This document shows positions 1 through 7,280 of a stretch of DNA of 7,787 nt, piece by piece (within the stretch, counting starts at the first letter, position 1; the number at the start of each line of letters is the position of its first letter). Under the pieces are notes generated by a model. It did not search any database and was not told the DNA's origin. It saw only the letters and a program-made list of their open reading frames with translations. The stretch covers positions 26,101-33,887 of the forward strand of contig FR892021.1 of NCBI GenBank assembly GCA_000434235.1, given 5' to 3'. Source of the stretch: Alistipes sp. CAG:268 (GTDB lineage Bacteria > Bacteroidota > Bacteroidia > Bacteroidales > Rikenellaceae). The position numbers and the translations under genes are program-made.

Positions 1-215
1 TGCTGCGAGAAGATGGCCGCCGAGTCGGTACCCTGCTTGGCCAGCTTCGAGATGATCTTCAGCACGTCGGCATCGGGCAGTTCGGCGATCTCCGGACCGG
101 CCGTCTTGGCCTCGATGATGTACTTCTTGGCATTGCGCAGGGCGCTCAGCCGCACGGTGTCCTTGGCCTTCATGGCCTCCATGATTCCTTTCGAAATCTG
201 TTGTTCGAGTGACAT
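1..215 (-). CDS. GatB/YqeY-domain protein, N-terminal part (cut by window edge)
   Basis: The minus-strand frame starting with ATG at 215 runs off the left edge, so about 71 residues are visible. It begins MSLEQQISKGIMEAMKAKD and continues with TVRLSALRNAKKYIIEAK, the typical start of the small GatB/YqeY-domain proteins (about 150 residues in full). The family shares a helical domain with the tRNA-binding tail of the GatB amidotransferase subunit; its role as a free protein is not settled, and tRNA or amidotransferase association is only inferred from that homology. The visible part is alpha-helical, charged and without signal or membrane segment, so cytoplasmic. It starts 18 nt after the stop of the upstream amidase on the same strand. 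I see neither a clear promoter nor a Shine-Dalgarno in the gap, so it is probably the third gene of that operon. The C-terminal half cannot be judged. Confidence 0.88.
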   Translation of the reverse strand, partial: MSLEQQISKGIMEAMKAKDTVRLSALRNAKKYIIEAKTAGPEIAELPDADVLKIISKLAKQGTDSAAIFSQ

Positions 216-233
216 AATCAAAAACTTTAGGTA

Positions 234-3200
234 TTAATTGTTATCTGTCAGAAATTCCATCACATCGCGCATCATCCGATCGCGTTGCACACGATCCGTG
301 AGGGCCTCGAACGGGAATCCTGCCACAAAGGTCCGCCCGCCCGAACCGGCTCCTTCCGATGCAACGGCTGCCGTACCGCCGCCCGCATAGCGCATCACCG
401 GGAAGGCACCCTCGCCTGCGGGCTGCAGCCGATCGACCGTTTCGACCGTGTAGGCATCGGGACGGGGCGTTGTGAAGTAGCGGTACTCGCCGCGCGAGAA
501 GGAGGCGTGGGGCGCCACCACCCGGATCCGCCCGCGCAGGGCCTCGGTCTGGGCGCGCGTCGCGAGCAGGCTGTCCGAAGCACAGTGCAGCACCTCGCGG
601 GCGAAGTCGCGGCCCGACTCGGGGGCATCCGCCCGCCAGAGGTCCGTCGTGACGTAACAGCCCGAAGCGAAGAGGTTGCCGCCCTGCCTGAGGTAGTCGG
701 CAATAAGGTCCTGCAGCTCATCGGGAAACGCCTCGAACTCGGGATCGAGCACATCACGTCCCATCGATGTGGTCCGCTGCTTGCCGAGGATCAGGTCCAC
801 GGCCCGGTTGCCCGCCAGGTGTTTGTCGCCGCGCAGCACGGCCTGCAGCGAGGCCGAGTGGAACGAGTAGCCGGCCGCCGCAATCGAGCGTCCGTGCAGG
901 GCGGCGTAGTCGAACGTATTGCCGCCGATCACATCGGTCTCGTAGTCGCAGCAGCTCGCGCCGAGGGCCAGCGAATCGACCGGACAGCGCGCCTGCGTCA
1001 GGTCGAAGACCCGCTGCGGCCCGATGTAGGAGATGTCGATCCGGTCGGGCACGCCGTTGTCCTCCCCGGCCAGGAACCCGGCCAGCGAGTCGCACCGCAT
1101 GCTTCGCGGGGCGCTCACCCGGTCGAACCCATTGACGACAAGCACCGTGCCGCGGCTCTCCGGAACCCGACAGGCGGCCACCGTCTCGCTCGGGAGGCTC
1201 TCGCCGCCGGCATTGACGGCCGTCACCCGGTAGCTGTAGATGCGCCCCGGCTCCTGATCGGCCATCAGGTAGGGGCGCTCCGTGTATTGTCCGTTGTCGA
1301 AGCCGCCGTCATCCACGCGCGTATAGACGACATAACCGTCGGGCACGGCCGTCGCCTCGAGCGAATCGACCGCCGGGACCCACGAGACGCAGACCCGCCC
1401 GTCATCGACGAAATCGGTCGTAAGGGCCTCGACGGGCAGCGGCTGCACGACATAGGGCACGTCGTACTGCGAGCAGACGTAGCGCAGAATCCCCTTGTAG
1501 ACCGCACGGCTGACGAGGAACTTGAAGCGCGGGTCGCTGCCGTAGCGCATGTCGGCGAAATTCTGGTGCGAGAGCAGTTCGAGCAGCATGGTCGGGACGC
1601 CCGGCACGCGCGCCTCGTAGTAGGCGCGGTTCCACAGCCCGCGCCGGTTCCACGCCGGCTCCCACGTGCGCCGGATATCCGAGACGACCTGGGTCATCAA
1701 CAAGTCGGTCAGGTCGCGCGAACGGTAGCGGGCGGCACCGCCGTGGAAGCGGCCGCCCTGCTCACGGGTGTAGAAGATGCCCAGCGTGCCGATCGTCTCG
1801 TCGCCGTCGCGCACCCCGGAATCGGAGTGGAAAGCCAGGGCCAGGTCGATCGGGATGCGCAGCCCCGCGGAGTCGGGCATCCGTTCGGATCCGCCCGCCA
1901 GCGCATTGACCCAGTGGGCACGCGACATGTAGTCGTCCTTGTAGTCGTCGGTGAAGTTCTTGGGCGAATAGACCGAGGCATCGAACCCGGCCCACTGCAG
2001 CCAGTAGCGCGCCCCCTCGCAGAAGCGGGGATAGCCGCTCGTCTCCTCGGGATAGAACGTATCCGCCTGCCGGAGCGAGTCGCAGACCGTGCGGGCGACG
2101 TTGCCGTAGCCGCCGCCGATCTTCACGGCATCGGCCGAAACGGTGCGGCCGGCCACGCGCGAACGGTTGGTGAGCGTAACGACCGTCTGCTCGCCGGGCG
2201 CGAAGGCGAAGCGCCCGAGGTAGATCCACGTGCCGCCGCCCATCGTCTGATTGACGGCGAACTCCGTATCGCCGCCCAGGTGGTGGACCGTATAGCGGGC
2301 ATCGTCGGCACTTCCGGGCAGCGACTCGTAGCTGACATAGAGGGCATATTCGCCCCGCTGCGGCAGCGTGGCCCGCCACTCGGCGCGCCCCGTCGGCTGC
2401 TGGCCCGCGACCGTGGAGATGCGGCGCGTCGTGCCGTCGCGGAAGGGATTCTCGTCGCCCCGGTAGACCTGGCGCAGGTGGGCGAAGCCGCGGCCGCCCG
2501 GCTGCCACGCCCCGCTCTCGGCATACTGCTCCGGGACGTCGTTGTCGGCCAGCACCTCGACCCGCTGCACGTCGCGCTCGCGCGGCAGCAGGACACAGGC
2601 CCCGGCGTTCTCAAGCATCGGGACCAGGTAAGGCAGCACATAGCTCTGCGTGTAGAGGTCCTCGCAGGTCTGCCACAGCTGCGAGCGCTGCCACCGCCAG
2701 CGGTTCTCCTTCTGGTCGAAGTAGCGGCCGTGGCTTTGCCACAGGGCGATATGCCGGCCCGAAAGCCCCCGTTCGGGGGTTGCGGCGGCCGACAGGCGGG
2801 TGACCAGCGGCCGTTCGGAGCGATTGACGAAGGGGACGACCTGCCGTTTGGCGATCTGCTTGTGCAGCACCGCAGCGTTGCGGCAGGCCATCGGGATCAG
2901 TTCGCCGACCTCGCAGCGGTCGGTGTAGATCTCGATCCGCGCCTTGCGGTACTCGGCCGGCAGGGCTGCGCGCACCGAGTCGCGCATGGCCCGCACGTTC
3001 TCCTCGCGGAAGGGATAATAGGAGAGCCCGATCGAGGCGTAGACCCGCACGCGGCCGCGCGAGGCCTGCATGCTCTGCACCCTCACATAGCCGCCCGAGA
3101 CCTCGCGGGCCACGATCCGCGTCAGCGTGCGCCCCACGGCCAGACGGGTCGAGGCGCTCACGGCGGCAGCCGGAGCCGCATGCGCGGCACCGAGGGCCGC

Positions 3201-3236
3201 AAGCAGGAGCAATATGCGCAGAAATCTATTTTTCAT
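234..3236 (-). CDS. Secreted N-acetylmuramoyl-L-alanine amidase-like protein with inserted golvesin-like domain, FN3 and unknown C-terminal domain ('xanthan lyase' type)
   Basis: This is a 1000-residue exported protein. Residues 1-25 form a signal peptide ([20 protein letters not shown]) without a lipobox Cys, so it is probably periplasmic or secreted. Residues 26-155 are an unassigned alpha/beta region. An Amidase_3-like zinc peptidase follows in two pieces: 160-220 holds HIALWQSHG (H169) and CEDLY (E192), and 410-590 holds AFHSDSG (H470) and PTMLLEL (E553). These match the three zinc ligands and catalytic Glu of peptidoglycan amidases. Between them, about 245-385, lies a beta-rich golvesin/Xly-type domain ([35 protein letters not shown]). 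An FN3-like domain (about 595-690, ending [14 protein letters not shown]) and an unassigned 305-residue C-terminal domain complete it. Likely reaction: cleavage of the MurNAc-L-Ala bond or a related peptidoglycan substrate; 'xanthan lyase' in databases is probably a misnomer. ATG at 3236 is chosen because an alternative start five codons upstream is TTG and the signal peptide begins at this ATG. The start overlaps the symporter end by 11 nt. Confidence 0.87.
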   Translation of the reverse strand: MKNRFLRILLLLAALGAAHAAPAAAVSASTRLAVGRTLTRIVAREVSGGYVRVQSMQASRGRVRVYASIGLSYYPFREENVRAMRDSVRAALPAEYRKARIEIYTDRCEVGELIPMACRNAAVLHKQIAKRQVVPFVNRSERPLVTRLSAAATPERGLSGRHIALWQSHGRYFDQKENRWRWQRSQLWQTCEDLYTQSYVLPYLVPMLENAGACVLLPRERDVQRVEVLADNDVPEQYAESGAWQPGGRGFAHLRQVYRGDENPFRDGTTRRISTVAGQQPTGRAEWRATLPQRGEYALYVSYESLPGSADDARYTVHHLGGDTEFAVNQTMGGGTWIYLGRFAFAPGEQTVVTLTNRSRVAGRTVSADAVKIGGGYGNVARTVCDSLRQADTFYPEETSGYPRFCEGARYWLQWAGFDASVYSPKNFTDDYKDDYMSRAHWVNALAGGSERMPDSAGLRIPIDLALAFHSDSGVRDGDETIGTLGIFYTREQGGRFHGGAARYRSRDLTDLLMTQVVSDIRRTWEPAWNRRGLWNRAYYEARVPGVPTMLLELLSHQNFADMRYGSDPRFKFLVSRAVYKGILRYVCSQYDVPYVVQPLPVEALTTDFVDDGRVCVSWVPAVDSLEATAVPDGYVVYTRVDDGGFDNGQYTERPYLMADQEPGRIYSYRVTAVNAGGESLPSETVAACRVPESRGTVLVVNGFDRVSAPRSMRCDSLAGFLAGEDNGVPDRIDISYIGPQRVFDLTQARCPVDSLALGASCCDYETDVIGGNTFDYAALHGRSIAAAGYSFHSASLQAVLRGDKHLAGNRAVDLILGKQRTTSMGRDVLDPEFEAFPDELQDLIADYLRQGGNLFASGCYVTTDLWRADAPESGRDFAREVLHCASDSLLATRAQTEALRGRIRVVAPHASFSRGEYRYFTTPRPDAYTVETVDRLQPAGEGAFPVMRYAGGGTAAVASEGAGSGGRTFVAGFPFEALTDRVQRDRMMRDVMEFLTDNN

Positions 3237-4677
3237 GTCGTTGCGAAACAAGGAACATTCCGATCATGGTGAAGGCCGCGTTGTAGACCAGCAGTTCGAA
3301 GCCGATCCGGTAGTCCCACGCCTCGCGGGCCCACCACTGCACGAGGGCGCTCAGCATGGGGGCCGCAACGGCGATCCATGGCATCCAGCCGTCGCGGATG
3401 CGGCGCCGCGTGAAGAGGCCGAAGAGGAACATGCCGAGGATCGGCCCGTAGGTATAGCTGGCAACCTTGTAGACCAGGTTGATGACGCTGTCGTCGGCCA
3501 GGTAGCCGAAGGCGAGGATCACACCCGCCATGGCCAGCGCCATGAGCAGGTGCACGCTGCGGCGCAGGCGCGTCAGCCGCCGCTCGTCGCAGCGGCGCGT
3601 ACCCTGCAGGATATCGACCGTAAAGGAGGTGGTGAGGGCCGTGAGGGCCGATCCGGCGGCCGAATAGGTGCTCGAGATGAGCCCGACGACGAACAGGATG
3701 CCGACAACGGGCGGCAGTCCCCCGTCCACGGCCACCAGCGAGAAGACCTGGTCGCTCTTGGCCGGAAGCTCCAGCCCGGTGTGTCCGGCGTAGAGGTAGA
3801 GCAGCACGCCGAGGACCAGGAAGAGGAAGATCACGAAGATCTGGCTGACGGCCGTCAGCACGATGTTCTTCTGCGAGTCGCGCGGCGTGGCGCAGCTCAG
3901 GTTGCGCTGCATCATATCCTGGTCGAGGCCGGTCATGGCCACCAGCAGCACGATGCCTGCGGCGAACATCTTCCAGAAATAGCGGTCCGATGCGGGGTCG
4001 TCGAAGAAGAAGATGCGCGACATGGGCGAATCGGAGACGGCCTGCACCACCCCGCGGGCCGAGAGGCCGAGCCCGTCGGCGATGAAGACGATCGAGAGGA
4101 CGAGGCTGCCCACCAGGCAGACGGTCTTGAGCGTGTCGGTCCAGATGAGCGACTGCACGCCGCCCTGCTGCGTGTAGAGCCAGACGAAGGCCATCGTGAC
4201 CAGCGCGTTGGCCCACAGCGGCAGGCCGTAGTGGTCGAAGACCAGCAGCTGGAGCACCGCACAGACGACGTAGACGCGCAGGGCGGCGCCCAGCATCTTC
4301 GAGATGAAGAAGAACCAGGCGCCCGTGCGGTGCGAATGGATGCCGAAACGGTCGTCGAGGTACTCGTAGAGCGAGACGACCCGCAACCGGTAAAAGGTCG
4401 GGATGAGCAGGAAGGCCACGACAAGCTGCCCGACGGTGAAGCCCGCAACCATCTCCATGTAGGAGAACGAATCGGCGGCCACCGAACCGGGGACCGAGAT
4501 GAAGGTCACGCCCGACATGGCGGCGCCGATCATGGCGAAGGCCGCCATGTACCACGGGGTGCGGCGCCCGCCGGAGAAGAACCCGGCGTTGTCGGCCCGG
4601 CGGCCCGAGAGCCATGCGACGAGGAAGAGGACGGCGATATAGCCCAGGACGGTGGCGATGACGGCTGCAGGTGTCAT
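3226..4677 (-). CDS. Sodium:solute symporter (SSS family), substrate unknown
   Basis: This 483-residue inner-membrane protein has about 13 hydrophobic helices, the number expected for the SSS (LeuT-fold) family, which couples Na+ entry to uptake of sugars, amino acids, sialic acid or similar solutes. Family marks: the helix-1 opening [20 protein letters not shown] followed by a [12 protein letters not shown] loop; the conserved stretch [20 protein letters not shown] around the seventh and eighth helices; and the Ser/Thr-rich [20 protein letters not shown] helix, which in this family supplies part of the Na2 site. No extra signalling domain is present, and length is normal. It is first in a probable operon with the amidase, whose ATG lies inside its last codons, suggesting translational coupling. 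A Bacteroidota -7 box lies upstream at 4710-4717. The neighbour makes a cell-wall sugar or muropeptide a reasonable guess for the substrate, but nothing in the sequence proves it. Confidence 0.92.
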   Translation of the reverse strand: MTPAAVIATVLGYIAVLFLVAWLSGRRADNAGFFSGGRRTPWYMAAFAMIGAAMSGVTFISVPGSVAADSFSYMEMVAGFTVGQLVVAFLLIPTFYRLRVVSLYEYLDDRFGIHSHRTGAWFFFISKMLGAALRVYVVCAVLQLLVFDHYGLPLWANALVTMAFVWLYTQQGGVQSLIWTDTLKTVCLVGSLVLSIVFIADGLGLSARGVVQAVSDSPMSRIFFFDDPASDRYFWKMFAAGIVLLVAMTGLDQDMMQRNLSCATPRDSQKNIVLTAVSQIFVIFLFLVLGVLLYLYAGHTGLELPAKSDQVFSLVAVDGGLPPVVGILFVVGLISSTYSAAGSALTALTTSFTVDILQGTRRCDERRLTRLRRSVHLLMALAMAGVILAFGYLADDSVINLVYKVASYTYGPILGMFLFGLFTRRRIRDGWMPWIAVAAPMLSALVQWWAREAWDYRIGFELLVYNAAFTMIGMFLVSQRHEK

Positions 4678-4709
4678 GGATGCGGATTCGGTATCAGTTT
4701 ACGATTCGC

Positions 4710-4717
4710 CAAAGATA
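4710..4717 (-). promoter_or_regulatory. Bacteroidota -7 promoter box for the symporter operon
   Basis: On the minus strand this reads TATCTTTG, an exact match to the TAnnTTTG consensus of the Bacteroidota housekeeping sigma factor. It is preceded by a T-run (TTTTTTCG) and lies about 33 nt upstream of the symporter ATG, giving a short leader of roughly 25 nt. No convincing -33 TTTG is visible at the usual spacing, so the call rests on the -7 box and its position. Confidence 0.6.
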
Positions 4718-4836
4718 CGAAAAAACGCGATACGGAGTCCCCAAAAAACGCGCGATTTTCAGCTTCTCCGCAGCAGGACGCCCCGCGCGGCGCACGATTT
4801 CGCGTCACCGGGAGTCCGAATGCCCCGGAATTTGCA

Positions 4837-4844
4837 TATCTTTA
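4837..4844 (+). promoter_or_regulatory. Probable Bacteroidota -7 promoter box for mscL
   Basis: The sequence TATCTTTA matches the TAnnTTTG consensus except in the last base. It ends 25 nt before the mscL ATG, so the leader would be about 20 nt. A TTTG lies directly before it, too close to be a -33 element. It is divergent from the symporter promoter, about 120 bp away in the same intergenic region. Confidence 0.5.
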
Positions 4845-4869
4845 CGCCAGACACCTAAAAACAGCGGAT

Positions 4870-5334
4870 ATGGCATTTTTCAAGGAATTCAAGGAATTTG
4901 CGCTCAAGGGCAATGTCATGGACATGGCCGTCGGCGTAATCATCGGCGGGGCGTTCGGCAAGATCGTCTCGTCGCTCGTGAACGACATCCTCATGCCGCC
5001 GATCGGCGCGCTGATCGGCAATGCCGACTTCTCGAACCTGCGTATCGACCTCTCGCGCGTGCGCGACGTCACATCGGAAGCGCTCGGTTCGGTGGCCGAG
5101 CTGGCCGGAGGCGGCGAGGCGGCGGCCAAGGCGGCCGAACCGATCTACTGGAACTACGGCGCCTTCATCCAGCAGTGCGTGGATTTCGCCATTCTGGCGT
5201 TCTGCGTCTTCCTGATGGTCAAGTTGATGAACCGGCTGATGAAGAAACGCGCCGCGACGCCGCCCGCACCGCCCGCACCCTCGAAGGAGGAGCTGCTGCT
5301 TACGGAGATCCGCGACCTGCTCAGGGAACGGTAG
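4870..5334 (+). CDS. mscL: Large-conductance mechanosensitive channel MscL
   Basis: This 154-residue protein is a clear MscL, the homopentameric inner-membrane pore that opens under membrane tension and releases solutes during hypo-osmotic shock. It begins with the amphipathic helix [20 protein letters not shown], followed by TM1 (about 16-44), which carries the glycine-rich pore-lining [19 protein letters not shown] and the conserved MPPIG turn. A periplasmic loop (about 50-97) precedes TM2 (about 98-121, ending [12 protein letters not shown]). A proline-rich linker (TPPAPPAPS) leads to a charged C-terminal helix ([15 protein letters not shown]) that in this family forms the cytoplasmic bundle. 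It is slightly longer than the E. coli protein (136 residues), mostly because of an Ala/Gly/Glu-rich periplasmic segment. It stands alone on its strand, divergent from the symporter and convergent with the next gene 59 nt away. I see no strong terminator in that gap. The ATG is supported by the conserved N-terminus. Confidence 0.98.
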   Translation: MAFFKEFKEFALKGNVMDMAVGVIIGGAFGKIVSSLVNDILMPPIGALIGNADFSNLRIDLSRVRDVTSEALGSVAELAGGGEAAAKAAEPIYWNYGAFIQQCVDFAILAFCVFLMVKLMNRLMKKRAATPPAPPAPSKEELLLTEIRDLLRER

Positions 5335-5393
5335 GCCGATGGCCGGTAACCCCGCGCGGAAAACGAACGGATCGGACGGGCAATCCGCACGGA

Positions 5394-6200
5394 TCACTCG
5401 TCCCGATCCTTCGTCTTCGAAGGGGCATACTCCTGCAGCACGTAGGTGGTGAAGATCGGGAAGAACATCATCCCGAGCGACGGCAGCAGCACGCTGAAGA
5501 GCTTGCCGATCGCCGTGACGGGAAAGATGGCTGCGCCGACGGTCGTGACATTCATCCAGGCCCACCAGAGCGCGTTGCCGAATCCGTGCAGGTGCGGATT
5601 GACGGGCAGTTCGTAGTCGTAGAAGATCAGCGCGGAGATGTAGGTGAAGACGACCACCGTGAAGATGTAGGCCGCAAGCAGGCGCCGCACGCGGTTGCCG
5701 ACCAGCCAGCCGACGACGATCGTCATGGCCAGGAAGGCCCGCAGCAGCGGAACGAGCCCCAGCAGCATGGCGGCTCCGCGCGACAGCGTCACCCCGCTCC
5801 ACGAAACGATATTGAGGTACGGCACCGAAAGGAGCAGGTAGAACAGGTTGCGCCAAAAGAACCGGGCGCTCCAGCCGTCGGCTCCCCAGCGGACGAAGAA
5901 GTCGCACAGAAAGAGCAGGCAGACAACAAACTGCACGGCCAGGTACGGACGCGAGAAGTGCTTGCCTCCGGCAATCACCTCCCACGAGATTGCCACGAGC
6001 AGCAACAGGCCTGCCAGAACCTTGACCGCACCAAGTATTTGCAGGAAACGCGGCCCGGGCGGCAGGGGCCTGCCAGCGCGCGACGCTGAACCGCGGGCAG
6101 CCGTGCGGGAGGCGGATCGTCGCCGGGACTTCGAAGCGGCGGCGGAGGAGGAAGGCCGGGACGGACGGCTGTCCGGACGAATGGAAAGATTTTGCGACAC
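5394..6200 (-). CDS. Six-helix ion-channel-like (voltage-gated cation channel superfamily) membrane protein with atypical pore motif
   Basis: The 268-residue protein has the layout of one voltage-gated-type channel subunit: S1 about 55-77, S2 84-105, S3 113-135, a weakly charged S4 about 143-167 (R154 only, then R170, R172 and R173 after it), S5 175-195, a pore loop with FGNALWWAWMNVTTVG, and S6 about 233-256 (LFSVLLPSLGMMFFPIFTTY). The pore helix followed by TTVG identifies the superfamily. However, residues after TVG are AAI (A223, A224), not the YGD of a K+ filter, so ion selectivity is uncertain. Residues 8-44 form a Ser/Arg-rich low-complexity tail, presumably cytoplasmic. The start is GTG at 6200: an in-frame TAA lies a few codons upstream and no ATG occurs before S1. 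It is monocistronic, convergent with mscL and divergent from the tRNA. I could not find a convincing promoter. Residues 258-268 are a short charged tail with no regulatory (RCK or cyclic-nucleotide) domain. Confidence 0.85.
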   Translation of the reverse strand: MSQNLSIRPDSRPSRPSSSAAASKSRRRSASRTAARGSASRAGRPLPPGPRFLQILGAVKVLAGLLLLVAISWEVIAGGKHFSRPYLAVQFVVCLLFLCDFFVRWGADGWSARFFWRNLFYLLLSVPYLNIVSWSGVTLSRGAAMLLGLVPLLRAFLAMTIVVGWLVGNRVRRLLAAYIFTVVVFTYISALIFYDYELPVNPHLHGFGNALWWAWMNVTTVGAAIFPVTAIGKLFSVLLPSLGMMFFPIFTTYVLQEYAPSKTKDRDE

Positions 6201-6303
6201 GATGTTTGTTTTTTATGACCGGCGCATCATGCTCAAAATCAATGCCACAGGCGAAAAACTTTCCGAAAGGACAAAAATCGGACGTATTTTTTTGGCGAAA
6301 GTT

Positions 6304-6334
6304 TTTGCAGGTATGAATTTTTCTATTACCTTTG
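6304..6334 (+). promoter_or_regulatory. Bacteroidota -33/-7 promoter of the tRNA gene
   Basis: A TTTG at 6304-6307 is followed after exactly 19 nt by TACCTTTG at 6327-6334. This is a full match to the Bacteroidota promoter pattern (TTTG, 19-21 nt, TAnnTTTG). The tRNA begins 17 nt downstream of the -7 box, leaving a leader of roughly 10 nt. It is the best promoter in the window and strong evidence for the phylum. Confidence 0.85.
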
Positions 6335-6351
6335 CACTCGCTTTCAGCAAT

Positions 6352-6425
6352 GGCGGGATAGCTCAGCTGGTTAGAGCGCATGATTCATAATCATGAGGTC
6401 GAGAGTTCAAGTCTCTCTCCCGCTA
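6352..6425 (+). tRNA. tRNA with CAT anticodon, probably elongator tRNA-Met
   Basis: The 74-nt cloverleaf is complete. Acceptor GGCGGGA (6352-6358) pairs with TCCCGCT (6418-6424), with a G·U at the first pair. The D arm is GCTC/GAGC (6361-6364, 6374-6377). The anticodon stem CATGA/TCATG encloses the loop TTCATAA, with anticodon CAT at 6386-6388. The variable loop has 5 nt, and the T arm GAGAG/CTCTC encloses TTCAAGT. The discriminator base is A6425 and the CCA end is not encoded (CTG follows). The anticodon stem lacks the three G-C pairs of initiators, so it is not the initiator tRNA. A CAT anticodon could also belong to the lysidine-modified tRNA-Ile2; elongator Met is preferred from overall resemblance, without a decisive base. 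It has its own promoter and terminator and is flanked by minus-strand genes. Confidence 0.96.
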
Positions 6426-6426
6426 C

Positions 6427-6477
6427 TGAAAAAGAAGGGCACTTACCTCAAAAAGGCAAGTGCTCTTTCTTTTTTTG
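6427..6477 (+). terminator. Rho-independent terminator after the tRNA, possibly bidirectional
   Basis: GCACTTACCT and AGGCAAGTGC form a stem with one A·C mismatch around a short A-rich loop. The stem may extend outward through GAAGG / TCTTTC-like pairing. On the plus strand it is followed by CTTTCTTTTTTT, a strong U-tract. The other side, read on the minus strand, ends in CCTTCTTTTTC, so the element could also stop transcripts of the HdeD-type gene, which ends about 65 nt away. Confidence 0.85.
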
Positions 6478-6541
6478 CATTTTACAGCCAGGCTTTCGCG
6501 GGACGACGCCGGATCGGACGGAAGCGGCCCGATCAAAAGGC

Positions 6542-7156
6542 TCAGTCGTCGATCACCTCCGCCTCGACGAATCCGTCGTCATCGGACGAGCGGATCTTAC
6601 GGTTGATCCGCCGCCACTCGAACGACAGTGCGATGCGGAAGATCCCATACAGCACGAACGACACCCCGGCATAGGCCAGTATGAAGATGCCGCCATAAAC
6701 GGGAGCGGCCAGGAAGACGAACGAGCAGATCAGGCTCAGGATGTTGCAGGCCAACAGCCAACCCCAACCCCTCACTCCGATCCCGGAGAGTTCGCTCGCC
6801 TCACAGATACCCAGCACGGAGTGGAACAGCATCCAGAATCCGACGACATAGATCAGCAGGGTCGCGACGAGCGGCAGCGGCATCAACAAAAGCCACACGC
6901 CGAAAAGGACCTCGAGCAGCCCCCGGGCCAGGCTCCAGCCCCAGCTGTCGTTCCACTCCCGGTTAGCAAAGGCCCAGAGCACATTGACGATACCGGCGGT
7001 GACCAGCACCGCGATGAAAAACGCGGTCATCACGGCCAGCGAGTCTACCGGCACGACGAAACAGCAGACTCCCGTCACGATGCTCAGAATCCCCACGACG
7101 AGCGAAACCCACCAATACCGGAAAAGGTTCCGCGTGCGATGCATTTCCTTCCACAT
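6542..7156 (-). CDS. HdeD/DUF308-family six-helix membrane protein
   Basis: The 204-residue protein has six hydrophobic helices in three pairs (about 16-36, 42-62, 74-93, 97-117, 132-152, 155-177). It shows the repeated DUF308/HdeD pattern: a helix beginning WWVSLVVGILSIVTGVCCF, the second repeat SLARGLLEVLFGVWLLLMP, and the third starting GWGWLLACNILSLICSFVFL. The E. coli namesake HdeD is tied to acid resistance at high cell density; the biochemical activity of the family is unknown, so a stress or envelope role is inference. A basic stretch (WRRINRKIR) follows the last helix, then an acidic tail (SDDDGFVEAEVIDD). ATG at 7156 is taken; a second ATG four codons on, preceded by GGAAGGAA, is an alternative. 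A TATCTTTG promoter box lies 29 nt upstream. It is divergent from the AraC-type gene and alone on its strand. Confidence 0.9.
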   Translation of the reverse strand: MWKEMHRTRNLFRYWWVSLVVGILSIVTGVCCFVVPVDSLAVMTAFFIAVLVTAGIVNVLWAFANREWNDSWGWSLARGLLEVLFGVWLLLMPLPLVATLLIYVVGFWMLFHSVLGICEASELSGIGVRGWGWLLACNILSLICSFVFLAAPVYGGIFILAYAGVSFVLYGIFRIALSFEWRRINRKIRSSDDDGFVEAEVIDD

Positions 7157-7184
7157 AATTCTGTATTTTTTGATTGAACTCAGG

Positions 7185-7192
7185 CAAAGATA
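7185..7192 (-). promoter_or_regulatory. Bacteroidota -7 promoter box for the HdeD/DUF308 gene
   Basis: The minus strand reads TATCTTTG, an exact TAnnTTTG match, 28 nt before the ATG at 7156, giving a leader near 22 nt. A -33 TTTG is not evident. It shares a 124-bp divergent intergenic region with the AraC-type gene, so that regulator could in principle act here. Confidence 0.6.
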
Positions 7193-7249
7193 GTCCGGAC
7201 ACAGCGCATCCGCATTACCCCACCCTGCCCGAAAATGTGCAATTTTTCG

Positions 7250-7257
7250 TATATTCG
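7250..7257 (+). promoter_or_regulatory. Possible -7 promoter box for the AraC-type gene
   Basis: TATATTCG is a one-mismatch version of TAnnTTTG. It is preceded by TTTTTCG, as is the symporter promoter on the other strand (TTTTTCGTATCTTTG against TTTTTCGTATATTCG, 13 of 15 bases equal). It lies 23 nt before the ATG at 7281. A purine-rich AGAAGAG just before that ATG may serve as a weak ribosome binding site. Confidence 0.45.
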
Positions 7258-7280
7258 TCCCGAATCAACCCACAGAAGAG

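Noticed and set aside
13..237. A 74-codon plus-strand frame opposite the YqeY-type gene.
   Set aside because: The minus-strand frame has the recognisable family N-terminus; this one does not.
285..3272. A 995-codon open frame on the plus strand opposite almost the whole amidase gene.
   Set aside because: Its product is a monotonous Arg/Gly/Val/His/Ala-rich sequence with no signal peptide, domain or motif. The long open antisense frame is a by-product of GC-rich codon use in the amidase gene, whose own frame has clear domains and catalytic residues.
3127..5334. A 735-codon plus-strand frame that runs opposite the symporter and continues in frame into MscL.
   Set aside because: Everything before the ATG at 4870 is low-complexity antisense to the symporter. 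MscL has its conserved N-terminus exactly at 4870 and a promoter box just before it, so the apparent fusion is accidental.
5368..5387. A possible hairpin (CGGAT/ATCCG) between mscL and the channel gene.
   Set aside because: The stem is only five pairs with a ten-base loop and no T-run on either strand, so it is too weak to call a terminator.
4855..6381. A 508-codon minus-strand frame spanning MscL, the channel gene and part of the tRNA.
   Set aside because: It overlaps real genes on both strands and the tRNA, and shows no recognisable motif.
6512..6534. A GATCGG/CCGATC inverted repeat just after the HdeD-type stop codon.
   Set aside because: There is no T-tract after it on the minus strand, and the stronger two-sided hairpin at 6427-6477 is a better terminator candidate.
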